A DNA stretch of 64,000 nucleotides, taken from the NCBI GenBank assembly GCA_963575745.1, contig CAUYUJ010008613.1, forward strand, positions 219,355-283,354, read 5' to 3'. The stretch is from Prorocentrum cordatum. Its lineage: Eukaryota; Sar; Dinophyceae; Prorocentrales; Prorocentraceae. This document shows positions 39,480-50,964 of the stretch, in pieces. Within the stretch, counting starts at the first letter, position 1; each line of letters begins with the position of its first letter. A program made the translations under genes and the position numbers. The notes under the pieces were generated by a model that was not told the DNA's origin, made no database searches, and saw nothing but the letters and a program-made list of their open reading frames with translations.

Positions 39480-40322
39480 GCAGGAGCAGGTCGAGGGCGT
39501 GGCGAGGGCGCCCACCGCGACGGCGCCGACGAGCCCGTCGCTGACCATGGCGCCGAGGGGGCTGTTGGAGTCGGCGAGCCTGCCGATGACTTGAGTGACA
39601 GCGCCAGCGGCCGTAGCCAGCAGGATTCGGATATGTTTTTGTCGCCTCCATCGCACATCAGCTGCAGCGATTGTGCTCAAGAAGCTGATGGAGCTGCGGT
39701 TTTGTCAGATGAGTGCAGCGTGCCTTCCGAGTTGCGCGATCATGAGTTTGATTGGGAGCATTTGAGCTACGGCCATGCCGACGATGGCGACATCATTGCC
39801 CCCGTCGGCATAGAGCTCGGGGAATCGGCTGCGGGCAGCGCTGCGAGCGGGAGCTGCGGGGGTGGGCCAGCCAGCTCTGACGTTGTCGCCGCTGGGCCGG
39901 TGGCTCCTCCGCCGTCTCCGCCTCCGCCTCCGCCTCCACCAAGCGCCATTGGTGCTCGTGCCTCCGGGGGCTTCGGCGTGACCGCCCTGTTCTTCGACAG
40001 TGGTGGCGCCATCAAATACTACGAGTTCCGCGACGAGCTTGTCGCTCAGTGTGGCTTGCACGGTTGCAGGCTTGCACGGTCTTCCAGGGCGGGCGTTCGC
40101 ATGGCGCAGGGGCGCCCCCCTGGATTATTGTTTTTTTGGCTAATGAATGAATGCGGGTGCGAGGCTGCGCACTTGGCTGCTCGGAGGCACCCTGCCCCGT
40201 CCGAGGCCGCGAGACTTGCAGCCCGCACGGAGCTCCAGGGCATCCCTGACAGCGCACTTCTGTTTGGTTTCGAGCGGCCTCGGCGTCCCTGCGAGGGCCC
40301 CGAGCCCGCGGCCTGCCCATAG
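39480..40322 (+). CDS. N-terminal module of the same uncharacterised family (partial gene)
   Basis: Open frame from about 39480: GAEGAVGVGEPADDLSDSAS, SPPSHISCSDCAQEADGAAV, DHEFDWEHLSYGHADDGDII, a Pro8 tract, then FGVTALFFDSGGAIKYYEFR, DELVAQCGLHGCRLARSS, QGRPPGLLFFWLMNECG and GIPDSALLFGFERPRRPCEG, TAG 40320-40322. The blocks 'Y-(Y/F)...C..HG.C.L.R', 'QGRP.GLL..WL' and 'FERP...EGPEP' are, from memory, the module that precedes the acidic N-terminus of the family seen at 34938-39026. It is thus likely the start of a second copy whose remainder is missing here, replaced by C-rich DNA. Alternatively the family's exon order is shuffled. Confidence 0.4.
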   Translation, partial: AGAGRGRGEGAHRDGADEPVADHGAEGAVGVGEPADDLSDSASGRSQQDSDMFLSPPSHISCSDCAQEADGAAVLSDECSVPSELRDHEFDWEHLSYGHADDGDIIAPVGIELGESAAGSAASGSCGGGPASSDVVAAGPVAPPPSPPPPPPPPSAIGARASGGFGVTALFFDSGGAIKYYEFRDELVAQCGLHGCRLARSSRAGVRMAQGRPPGLLFFWLMNECGCEAAHLAARRHPAPSEAARLAARTELQGIPDSALLFGFERPRRPCEGPEPAACP

Positions 40323-41250
40323 GCGCACGCCCTCAGCCAGACTTTGCCGCTGTGGGGGCCATGATTGGGGGCCCCCGCGGCAGTGTTGCAAAGAGGGCCA
40401 GCGTGCATTCCACCCCGACCTCTTTCTCCACACATACTTCTCCAGTGCGCTCTCCCCCCTCCATCTCTCTTTGCAAGCGCCTTTCCCATTGCAGCCCTCC
40501 CGCGCCCTTCGTTCACCTGCCTGGTCTTCCCACGCTATCTGCCCCCCCCTTCGCTCTCTCACCCATCTCCCGCACCCCTCCGCCTTCGCCTCGTTGCCCT
40601 CTTTACTTTAACCCTCCTTTCATCATAGTTCAGAAGGTGCATCCCCTTCCCGCCCGCTGCTACTGGCCTGTATCCCGAATCGCCCTCCCTTTTATTGTGC
40701 ATCTGCACGTTCGCCTGCCCTCTTGCTTCGCGTGTGGGCAAGTGCCCCTCATTCCCCCCTCTCCCTACCCCTCCCCTCCCGCGTATCCTCAATCTTCCAG
40801 TGCTTACTCCCCCCTCGTGCACTTGTCCTGCTTTTCCCCGACATCTCCGCCTTCTCAAGCCACTACGTGCATGGCCCCAACCTCCCCCCCACCCTACATC
40901 TCCCCCACGTGCAGCCCGCTCCCCCTCCCACTCCAGTTTAGCACTTCGCATGCGCTGCGCCATTGGGCCCGCTGCTGTTTCGACCCGAGGTGTCGCAGGC
41001 GAGTTGTTGGGAGTGCGTGCTACCAAACATTGCAGGTGAGCATGAGCCCGTCCATTGTGATGCTCTGTCATGTCCCGCCCATCCCCCCTCGTGTCTCCTG
41101 TCTCTGCGGCCGACGTGCCTCCTCCATCTCGTCTACGCCTCGCTCACTTGCGCCTCATCCCTCATCCCCTCCCTCCTCCGATTCCTTATTCGCAGTGCCA
41201 GCGGCAAGAGCAGCAATGCAGCGTGCTCGACCTCGCCCCCGCTGATCGCT
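40323..41250. other. Pyrimidine-rich spacer
   Basis: Mostly CCCTCC/TCTCCC-rich + strand with CCTCC clusters. Open frames on both strands are Pro/Ser/Leu- or Arg/Gly-rich without domains. No RNA gene seen. Confidence 0.5.
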
Positions 41251-43254
41251 CGGCGGTGCAGCGTGCTGTAAATAGTGATGCTTTTTGTCGGGATCACTTC
41301 GTCAGTGTCATCGCCGTCGTCGCAGGCATCGTCGCATTCGCGGCGTCGCCGTGCGCGTTCGCATGGCCGAGAGAGATGCCGCCCCGTCTGGGCGGGGGAA
41401 GGGTGGGCGAGGCGGGCGCGCGAAGGATGCCCGGGCAGTTCTGGGGGAAGGCGAGGCCTCTGAGGAGGGCGGGCTGGGGATGAGGAGGGCGAGAACACTG
41501 AGGAGGAGGAGGGGGGGGGCACTGAGGGCGAGGATAACGATGGCGGTAAGCCTGGGTTAAGCCTTTGGCATCGGCTGGCTCAAATATCTGTTGGAGCGCC
41601 CACTGCGCTTCGGCGCAAGCTGGCCACCACCTGCGCCTCGCTAGCTGCTACGCAGCGCGCCGCTGCCGAACCCGCTGGCGCCCGCAGCCGTGCCATCTCA
41701 GCCATGGCATGTCGAACAGCACGCCGCCCGTTCCCGATCCATGGTTTCGCGCCGAAGGCCCACCCGCGCACGTGGCAGACCCTCCCGAATGACACCGTCG
41801 ACCGATCCGGCCTCGGACTTGGGCGCCGCGATCTGAGCGCCCGTCCCATGCGCGAGTGTCGACGCGCTCGTGGGCCCTACACGTGCGCCACACGTTTGCC
41901 AGCCTCCCCACCGCTAGCACTAGCCTTTACGGCAACGCCGAGGCGCCGACTCGTGTAGAGCCTTAGACAAGGCGCCCCCGCCGTTACGGCGTCTGGTCGA
42001 TGCCGACCTGCTGCGATTCGTGGCCAGAGCGCCACGTGAAATATCTGCAAGCTGCACTGACATGTCGGGGTGCGACTGTGCGCGCGGTGAATGCGTCGCC
42101 GCGTTGCTGCTTGCGCGCGCGCAGGGGCGGCGGCCGCGAGCCCCCCGCCGAACTCTGTCCTAGTTTCCCCATATGACTTCGCGGTCGCGTCGGCCCCGTG
42201 GCGGCGCTCTTGCGCCCGAGCTGATATGGGCCATGATGGTTCCGAGGCGCCGCCGCCTGGAACGGCGCTGCCGACGGCGGCCTTTGCCAACGCGCAAAAG
42301 TCGATTGCGCGGCGGCCGCTTCCAGCACCATGCGGCCCTCGATCGCGCTGCCGCCGTCAACTCCATATGACGTTCTCGTCGGCGTCGTCGTCGAAACCGC
42401 GCCGCGCGCAACCGCTGCCGCGCGCGCGCGCGCCCCCTGCCCACCACTGCAAGAACGCGTGCGCGAGCGCGGGCAGCGAACGCATCCACGAGGCGTCGGG
42501 CTCTGAAGGCAATGCAAATCGCGAGGTGGTTGGGCTGCGCTGCCTCTCGACGCGCGCAGCCTTTGTTGTCGAGCCCGCTCGCGGCTCGCGACGCCGCGAC
42601 TTGGCCCCTGCGCGATGGCCGCACCCAGCTTGGCCCAGCGCGCACTCGCCTGCCCGATACATTGGCCCCGCGCCAGCAATTGAGCATGTCAGGGGCTGCT
42701 TCGGGGTCTCGCGCGCGAGTGCCTGGCCTAGGGTTAGGGTAGCCTGCGCGCGTCGCAAACTGTGTTTGGCTCTGCTGCCATGGATGTGGTCCGCATGCAT
42801 ATCGTCGCGGTCGGGGGGGGGGGGGGGGCTGATGGCGCCGCAGGCGCCGCTCCGACCATGACCGCGCGCTGTTTGTGGAGGATATGCATGCGCAGCGTGA
42901 CGGCCTGCGCGGTGTGGGGCGAGCGCGAGGGGAGCGGGGGGGGGGGGCGCGTCGTGGTGTCACGACGGTGGATGGGAACGGTGCAGGGTCTCAAACGTCG
43001 GCCTGGTGTCCGACACTCGGTTCGGCTCGGCATCTGGCTTCAGCGCGACAGTTCGCGCTGTCGAGCTGCGGCAGCGCGCGCCCGACCAGGCCACCAGCGT
43101 GATTGCTGGACGACGGGGTCCGCCGCGCAGGGCAGCATCGGCGCGCAGCGCGCATGTCTGCTGGGCCCCTCTCGTCGGGCTCCACAAAGCTGCGGCAACG
43201 GCGGTCTCGCCCGCGGCCGCAGGCAGCCAAGCTTGCTGCCGCGACGGGCCTACC
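41251..43254. other. Very GC-rich region without a supported gene
   Basis: Many overlapping Ala/Arg/Pro frames on both strands, as expected from composition alone. It contains CGCGCG runs (42110-42125, 42418-42432), G runs at 42812-42828 and 42938-42946, and GGCTCAAATATCTGTTGGA at 41577, which matches 17105-17123 in 18 of 19 bases. Confidence 0.5.
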
Positions 43255-44085
43255 CTGAAGCAACGGCGGTCAAGTCCGCGGCCGCGGCGGCCTAGCCTGC
43301 GGCCGCAGCGGCCCAGCCAGCCTGCGGCCGCAGGCGGCCAAGTTTGCGGCCGCGGCGGCCTAGCCTGCGGCCGCGGCGGTCAGGCTTGCGGCCACGGCGG
43401 CTTAGCCTGCTGCCGCGGCGGCGTAGCCCGCGGCCGCGGCAGCCTAACTTGCGGCCGCGGCGGCCGAGCCCGCGCCCGCGGCGGTCGCGGCAGCTCAGCC
43501 TGCGACCGCGGCGGCCAAACATGCGGCGCGGCGGCCGAGCCGCCCGCTGACGCGGCGGTCAAGCTTGCGGCCGCTGCATGCCTACCCTGCGGCCGCGACT
43601 GCCTGGCCAGCGGCCGCGGCGGCCTAGCCTGCGGTTGCGGCGGCCCAGCTTGTGGCCGCGACGGCTTAGCTTGCGGCTACAGGCGGCCAAGCCTGCTGCC
43701 GCGGCGGCCTAGCCAGCTGCTGCGGCTGTCTATTTTGCAGCCGCGGCAGCCCTGCCTGCAGCAGCGGCGGCCACGCCCGCGGCCGCGACAACCTAACCTG
43801 CGACCGCTGCGGCCAAGCTTGCGTCCGCGGCGGCCTGGCCGCCTGGCCTGTGGCCGCGGCGGTCGAGCCTGCGCCTGCGGCGGCCTGGCCGCCTGCAGCA
43901 ACGGCGGCCAATCCTGCTGCGGCGGCCGTCAAGCTTGCGGCCGCGGCGACCTATGGCTGCTTAGTTTGCGGCCGCGGTCGCCTAGCCCGCGGCCGCCGCG
44001 GCCTGGCCCGCGGCCGCGGGTGCATAACTTGCGGCCGCTGCATGTCTGCATGCACGCCGCGGCCGCGGCCGCAAGCCGCGGCCGC
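43255..44085. repeat. 21-bp CCGCGGC/GCGGCCGC-rich minisatellite
   Basis: Units near GCGGCCGCGGCGGCCTAGCC (21 bp) with C/T and A/G variants, about 38 copies, full of GCGGCCGC sites. The period is divisible by three, so several frames are open (RPRRPSL; AAAAAKLAA), without functional meaning. Confidence 0.9.
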
Positions 44086-44424
44086 GCTGAAGAATGGGCG
44101 CGGATCTGGGCCGCGTTGCCTGCTGGCCGCGCGTCGCGCGCATCCGCGTCGTCGGCGGCACTGGGCGCGTCCGCGGGCGCGCCTTGTGCGGCGACAACAC
44201 GTGGCGGGGCGCCGCCCGCGTTCGTCGATGGCGCTTCTGCGCAAGCTCGCCCCCGCGCGCGCAATCGAGGCGGGCCCGCGACGCTTGCGCGGGCGTCGGT
44301 CGCCATCGCGATGGCGGGCGCCGCTTGCACTCGCAACCACAAACGGCAAGTGCCCGCGGTCGCAGCGCATGCTGTGACGGCCGCCGCACACCATCACCCA
44401 CGGCGCCGACGCATGGGGTGACCC

Positions 44425-44905
44425 GCGGCGGGCGACCATTCCGAGTTTTCCAAAAATGGTAACACACCGAGTGCCCGCGCGCGGGCGACCATTCCGAGTT
44501 TTCCAAACATGGTGGCACACGGAGTGCCCGCGCGCGGGCGACCATTCCGAGTTTTCCACACATGGTGACTCACCGAGTGCCCCCGCGCGGGCGAAGAATT
44601 TTCAAAAAATGGTGACACACCGAGTGCCAGGTCCATTTTCGGCCGCCCGCAGCCCCCCTTTGTACTATTCCGTATTGACGAGGAGAATCCCAAAACTTGT
44701 GACACACCGAGTGCCCCCGCGCGGGCGACCATTCTGAGTTTTCCCAAAATGGTGACACACCGATTCAGAATTTTCCAAACATGGTGACACACCGAGTGCC
44801 CGCGCGCGGGCGACCATTCCGAATTTTCCAGAAATGGTGACACACCGAGTGCCCGCGCGCGGGCGACCATTTCGAATTTTCCAGAAATGGTGGCACACCG
44901 AGTGC
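44425..44905. repeat. 53-bp tandem repeat with palindromic core
   Basis: About eight units of GAGTGCCCGCGCGCGGGCGA, CCATTCCGAGTTTTCCA and (A/G)ACATGGTG(A/G)CACACC. GAGTGCCCGC starts at 44469 and 44522, giving a 53-bp period. The core GCCCGCGCGCGGGC is a perfect 14-bp palindrome. One stretch (44625-44700) is replaced by unrelated sequence. Confidence 0.9.
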
Positions 44906-47900
44906 CCCGCGAGGACGCCATCACCCGTACCAGTGCCACATTGTGTGCCGCCGCGAGCACGCCATGCACCGCGTGCGCCAGGGAACCGCGCGGCAACGCG
45001 CGCAACAGTGCGTGGGTAGCACGCTCGCACCTTCATTTCGCAATTCATTCGGGCGGGGCAAACGTTGAATTGTTAACAGAGGCACACCCCCTCCCACCCG
45101 CGGAACCTCGAGAATTCCAGTTCCGCGGCCCTTGGCACAACCGCGCGCGAGGGCGCTTGCGCCATCCGATGGCGAGGTCAGGGTCCAGCGCGGGCGCTCG
45201 CCCTGCGACCCGCGCGGCGACCAAGCATTTAGAGCGACGTGACACGCGCGACCACACCACGCTACGCAGTCGCACAGTTTCGGGCGCCGCCCTGGCCGCG
45301 CCAGCGCACGCCAACACCCGATCAGCGCCTGATCGATATCTGGAGCGCACGGCGCGCGATGCGCGCGCGTTGCCAAGCGCGACTGGTGAGGCTTCGGGTA
45401 ATGATGCAGGGAGTTGGCATCTGCGCGTATCCAGTTGCGCCCAGCTCTGCGATAGGCAAAGCGTGCTGCGCCAGAACGCGGGCGGCGCGACCCGCCGCGC
45501 AAAGGCGCAGCTGCGCCACGGGCGCGCAGCGCCAGCGAGCGCCTGAAAGGCATCGCGCCAGCCCAAGGCCCCCCGCCTGCCGCGCCCCAGGTGGCGCTGC
45601 GCCAGTGCCCCAGGTAATGCTGCGTCAGTGGGCGCTGTCTGGGAGGTGGGCGGGCTCGGGCGAAACTGCGCCTTGCACGTGGAGGTTGGCAAAACACCAC
45701 GACGCGAGCACGTGGCTGAACTCAATGTACGCGCTTCCTTGGGACAGCGTGCCACTGTGCAACGTTGCAGCGGGGGTCGGCTGGCTCGCGTCGCGGCCGC
45801 GCCACGCCTGCGCCCCCGCCGCCGCGCCCGCCCCCCTCACCGCAATCGCGCCTCAGTGCTCTCCGACGACTCCGACGCCGCGCGCGCGCGTCGAATGCGC
45901 CGCCCAGCGCGCGCCCCACCTCCCCCTTCCCCACCGCAGTCGCCCCTCCCCCCGCCGCGTCCACTTGCGCTGCTCCGCCCCGCCAGCGCCGCCCTGCGCC
46001 GCCCGCCGCGCACCCCCCCCCCCGCTCCGCCTCCAGCACCCCCCCCCCCCTCGCACCGCCCTTCCGAGCAAACGCCGCCGCCGCGCGCGCCGCGCGCAGG
46101 TGCTCGCGAGCACGCGTGCACCCACCGCCCCGCACCGCCCCGCCCTCGCGTGGCATTCTGGCGCGAGAAGGGTGGCTTGCCCTTCGGCGCTGCTTTGAGC
46201 GGCCCAGAGGCCGCTGCACGCTCGCGCCTGAATTGCGAGCGTAGCGGGCGCGCTTGGGGCGCTCGAGCCATAGAGGGCGCCCAACTCTTATCGGGTTGGC
46301 GCCGCGGGTCACGCGCGTTGCTGCGCAGGCGCTAAAACGCGCGCGCCGCCCGCGCGCGCCCGAAGCGCCCGCGCGCGCCCGAGGCGTAGCCCGCCCGTCT
46401 GCGAGTGGCGGCCCCCGCGGCAGCGTCGCCCATGGGGGCCGTCGCGCAAAGCGCGCCGTCCACGTGCATATGGGGGGCGACCGCCGTGACCAGGATGTCA
46501 GCATTTTCCAATGGCGCGCCGCCGCGAAGCGCCGCCCGGCCGCCCGCCCGCCTGCTACTCGGCGTCGGCGGTTCGCTTTGAGAGGGCACCGCCGCGCATT
46601 CTGCGCGGGGGACATCGGCCCCCCCGCGCCCTCCCACGCCCGCGCCCACCCATGGGCACAGCCCAAAGGGCACGGCGATGCAGTACCAGAGGGTCCAGCG
46701 CGGTTCGAAGATGCGAACCCGCATCAGCCAGCCCGCGAGCGCCGCCAGCATTTCTCTGCGGCGTGGCGCGACCGAACAACGTTCGCTTAGGCAGCAGCGA
46801 AAAGGACTGCAGCCCGCACTTCTACGATGAGGGGCGCCGCAGAATGAAATGCTGCAGCGGCGCGGCCGAGAGGGCTTGCCCGCGCGACCCCCAGGGGCAC
46901 ATCCGAACAATGGGCGCGCGCGCACGCGTGCCGCGCAGCAAAGTGTGCACCGTCGCCGAGGAGCGGCCCCGAGGGTAGATGCCTTCTGTGGGGCACAGCA
47001 CAGAGAGCGCAGCACAGGCGTGTTCGACGCGCGGCCCGAACACCACGTGGGTGCCTGATAGTACAGCCAAGGGGGTATTCATCGAACTTGCTGCAGGGGC
47101 GAGCCCACCAACCGCCCCCAACGAAGTGCCCCCCTGAGGTGTCCGCCCACCTGCGCTTCACCCGAGCCGCGCACTCCACGCATACTTCTGCGGCGCAGGA
47201 CGCGCCGCCCTAATGCCGCGGCTGGGCGTCGCGAGATGAGAATGCAACGTGCTGCGCGCTTTAGGTAGAGTGCTGACCGCGCGCATGTCCCATGAGCTGG
47301 TGCAATGCTTTCTGCCCCACCTAAGGCCACCCGCCCAACGGGTGCCGCCGCGTTGCCCCTGAGAGGCAGGCGGCCCCGCGCCGAGGGGTTCACGCGTTGG
47401 GGCGCAGATGCAGCATTGCCCCCTCCCGTGGCCGACGCAGCGAGGCCCGCGCGCGCCCCTCCCCCCCGCGCAACGGGCCCCACATGTTGGGTTCCACGCG
47501 CGCGGGGCCGCTCCACGTGCTTATGCGTTCCGCGCGCAGAGGGCCGCGCGCTCACATGTTTGGCCTTCGGTTTGGCTCCACGCGCAGAGGGCGACGCGCT
47601 AAGCGTTACAGGCGAAGAGCGCCACGCGCATGGCTCCACGCGCCACGCGCATGGCTCCACGCGCCAGGTTCCGCGCGCCGGCTCCCCCGCGCGCGCGTCG
47701 GTGGCGCCGCGCACATCGGACATCACTATTTACTAGTACTGCGCCATGAGGAGGAGTGGATGGAGGAGGAGGCGAAGGAGGGGGATGAACATTTGGGATT
47801 AGCAAGACACGGAGGATAATGATTGAAGGTTGCCCCAGGGTTTAGCACCCAAGGGAATGACAGCCCAAAGCCTGTCGCCGTATGCCCTAAGTCTCAGGTT

Positions 47901-48184
47901 GAGTTGGGTGCGATATGATCGCTGCGCGTGCACCAGGCCCGTGTTTTCAGATATTGCCACCCCCGCGGGAAGCCGCCCAAACATTAGAACCGAATGTCAG
48001 CGAAATCTGGTGTGCTTGACGCACGCATTAATATCATATCTGAAAGCTAAAACATCATTATCGCTACCATCAAACGAGGCGCCCGTCACATCACTACTTT
48101 GGGAACTGCGTGGGACCAGCGTCTCTGGCTAACCGGGGCCATCTGCGTCTGCGTGGGCGTTCAGTGCGGTTTGCTTGCGCCTGA
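44906..48184. other. Extremely GC-rich region, no supported gene
   Basis: Long overlapping Ala/Arg/Pro/Gly frames in up to five registers; none has motifs, and lengths fit composition alone. It contains short repeats GCGCCACGCGCATGGCTCCA (about 47620-47680) and AGGAGG tracts (47750-47790). From 47820 to 48180 base composition falls and the sequence is ordinary but non-coding. Confidence 0.5.
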
Positions 48185-48871
48185 ATGATAGACTATGTCT
48201 GGGAGCGGGTTCCAGTGCCCGATGTCCGTACTCAGTTTTGGTTCAAGTCGGCAGATCTGCACACCGCATCAGTTTCGTGTTGCGTAATTACCCAACGGAT
48301 ATGGCTAGCGACTTTCCAGACACCCAGCCAGAGGGTACACGTGACCTGTTCGGCAACAACGGCTGCGAACCCTGAAGGAGAGGGGCCTCACGTTCGTCAC
48401 TCCCCCGATGGTCACGGTCACGGGTTCGAGCTACCAGAGATCCTCGTCGAAGACAGTATGCCTGCGTTTGGAGCTCGTGTCGACGGCGAGCCCCCCGCAG
48501 GGGCAGAGTCCGGTGGACCTACCCCCGTCTCGGAGTGCGTTCGTCTCGGGGGCGATTCTGTGCGCCCCCAGCCTGGGCGCGACGCAGCCGCTGACCCGTC
48601 GGCGACCTCGCGGACGCGCTCTCTTGGAGATGGGGGCGGCATCGGGGCCCAGAGCTCAGGGAAGAGAAGGAGGACCGCGGGGCGCACCTACAGCACACTC
48701 ACCGCCGTTCCCACGTATGCGCGTGCTGTCTTCGAGGCAATGGATGGCGACGGCTCGGCGCCCCATCCTTCGGAGGCAGTGCGCCCCCAGCAGGTCTACA
48801 AGATTCGCTACACTATCGAGGAGAGCTGGGATTCTGACGACCATGGAGCCCCGATCGATCCGATTCAGTAG
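48185..48871 (+). CDS. Hypothetical protein, no family recognised
   Basis: ATG 48185 (MIDYVWERVPVPDVRTQFWF), a short hydrophobic start, then a Pro/Gly/Asp-rich middle (GFELPEILVEDSMPAFGA, GGPTPVSECVRLGGDSVRPQ), a basic KRRRTAGR stretch and a more ordered end (TYARAVFEAMDGDGSAPH, QQVYKIRYTIEESWDSDD), TAG 48869-48871. The last ~60 residues are the most protein-like. Overlapping frames are low complexity. It may be an exon of a larger gene. Confidence 0.3.
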   Translation: MIDYVWERVPVPDVRTQFWFKSADLHTASVSCCVITQRIWLATFQTPSQRVHVTCSATTAANPEGEGPHVRHSPDGHGHGFELPEILVEDSMPAFGARVDGEPPAGAESGGPTPVSECVRLGGDSVRPQPGRDAAADPSATSRTRSLGDGGGIGAQSSGKRRRTAGRTYSTLTAVPTYARAVFEAMDGDGSAPHPSEAVRPQQVYKIRYTIEESWDSDDHGAPIDPIQ

Positions 48872-50847
48872 GTAGAGCACGGCAGAGTCGAGTTCGGCAT
48901 TGCAGAGTGCACCGCGCAGGGCCAAGTCTGGCATTGTAGTAGGGTTGCGTACACTGCTGATGAGGGGTGGGTAGCATGCCGATGCGCACTGTCTACACCA
49001 GCATGCATGTTTCTCAATTGCTGCAGTGCGACGTGGGGTCCAGGGTACCGCAGCGCACAGTGCACTAGCGATGGTGGGCGCTCGCGTAGAGCGAAGTAGC
49101 GATGGATCGTTCAGTGCGTGATGTTTCCATGCACGCCTTTTCTTACGTTCACAGCACTGGCACATAGTCTGCACATGGTCGTGCATGCTCGGGGTGTGCT
49201 CAGAGTTGGGCGTCGTTCCCTGAGGCGTGTCGGAGTAGAAACACTGTTGCGTGGCAGTTGCAGCGTAGCCGAGCCATCCAGAGGACCGAGGATAAGGATG
49301 GAAGATGAGGAGGCGGAAGAGAGACAGAGACACAAGAGAGCAAGAGGGGGAGAAAGAGAGATAAAGAGAGGGATAGAGGATAGAGGGAGAGAGTAGGAGA
49401 GGGGGGCGATCAATCAAGGCCCTCCTGGACTAGTCCATCAACGCCTCCTCAGCGCATGACCCCTAGCCCCCCCCTGCGTAACGTTGGGCCTCACCCTAGC
49501 CATTTCGGGGGCCGCCCCCCACCCCGTATCCCCCCTCTCCCCTCCCCGCTCCTCCTTCCCCCATCCCTATCCCTTCCCACTGCCCTTCCTCCTCATCCCT
49601 GCCTTGCCCATCGGCTTCCCCCACCCCGATCTCACCCTCGCGTGCCCAACCCTATCCTCACCCCCATTCGCATCATCCATCCGACATCCCCATCGCCAAC
49701 CCCTCATGTCCAACCCTGCCACACCCCTCACCCACCCCTCTCCGTAAGTATAACCTCCCTCCGTAACCATCCGCGCGTTGCCCCGCCGCTGTCTTTCGCC
49801 TCCCATCCACGCACCCGTGGTTATTAGCCGCTAGTGTCTCGTTCAGTTCGCCCTGTCTTATGGCCGAGCCGCGCGAGCCCGGTTCGGCGACCATCTACAC
49901 AACGCATGCGCACCGTCAATACGGACCTCTGGGCAGGCAGTTCCAGTGACATTCAGCCACGAGCAGCCCCCGCCTCCTTTGCATTGTAACCCATCGTGGG
50001 AACGAGCCTCTTCTTAAACAAACAAACCACGGTGCACGCACAGCCCCCCCCCCCCTCTCCACCCTTCCATGTGCACCTCCTCCAGAAGTGCCTTGGGCGG
50101 GGAGCAAGTGAGGCCGCCACCTCATTGTGGCGCATTCCCTCTTAGCTCTCTTCGACCGATGGGGGGGCTGGTGGCGCTTGGGATCAAGGGGGCGAGGAGG
50201 GGGGAGAGGAAGAGGAGGAGGCATCTATGAAGGGTGAGGAGGAGGAGGATGAGGAGGAGGAAATACGAGGAGGAGGAGGAGGAACAAGAGGGTGAGGAGG
50301 AAGACGCTGCTCCTCCTTCATTCCGCCTGCATTGCTCTTGCGCGCGTTCCAGTGGCATGCGGTCGCCGTGCCCGTCGAAGCCCCTCTTGGATCTCTCTGG
50401 GCCCCCTTCGCAGTCGGGCCCCCATCTCGGGGACCTGTGGGCTCCCTCGGGATCCCTATGGGTCCCTCTGGGACTCCCCTCTTGAGGACCTCTCGGGCTC
50501 TTCGGGCTTTTGAGGCATTGCCCCGAGGTGGGCAACGAAAAGCTCAAAAGGTTCCCCCAAACAGCGCCAGCGGCACCTACCGTCAACGACATGCGTGGAT
50601 TACCAGTATGCCCCCCCTCCCCCTTTCGGGGTTTCCAGGGCGGCGCTTAAACGCCCCAGGCTGCCGCGAGAAGGCGGGCCAGTTTAGGTCGACACCAGGC
50701 CTCCCAAATATGCTCGCAGTCGGGATGTGCCTCGCCGAGTCATCACACAGGTTTGTACTTGTTTTGGACATTACCCCTCGTCCCCCCCCTTCCCCCGTCC
50801 CGCGCGGCCCCCCCCGCCCTTCCCCGCCGCTGCCCCATTCGCCCGTG
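48872..50847. other. Spacer with purine and pyrimidine tracts
   Basis: A purine-only-rich stretch (49295-49400, GAGAGA/GAAGAG), a CCC/CAT-rich stretch (49450-49800) and GAGGAGGAG tracts (50195-50310). No domain-bearing frame. Confidence 0.5.
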
Positions 50848-50868
50848 GCGTAGCCGTTGTGGCTCAAC
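50848..50868 (+). promoter_or_regulatory. Probable relic spliced-leader sequence
   Basis: GCGTAGCCGTTGTGGCTCAA aligns without gaps to the dinoflagellate spliced leader CCGTAGCCATTTTGGCTCAA, differing at three of the 20 positions. It lies 97 bp upstream of the ATG at 50965 in the same orientation. Relic leaders mark genes that returned to the genome by reverse transcription of a trans-spliced mRNA. Confidence 0.45.
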
Positions 50869-50964
50869 ACGTGTGTGCGATTCGAGTTTCTCCAGACGCG
50901 GAGTCAGCTCACGGCCTCCACTCGGCCGCGGGGGCCTGGCTGTCTCGGGGCGAGGCGGCCGCGC

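Noticed and set aside
44425-44905. CRISPR-like array
   Set aside because: Units are contiguous and nearly identical with no unique spacers, and the context is eukaryotic.
41251-47750. Many 150-470-codon frames on both strands
   Set aside because: Overlap in most registers, Ala/Arg/Pro/Gly composition and no motif; expected from extreme GC content and minisatellites.
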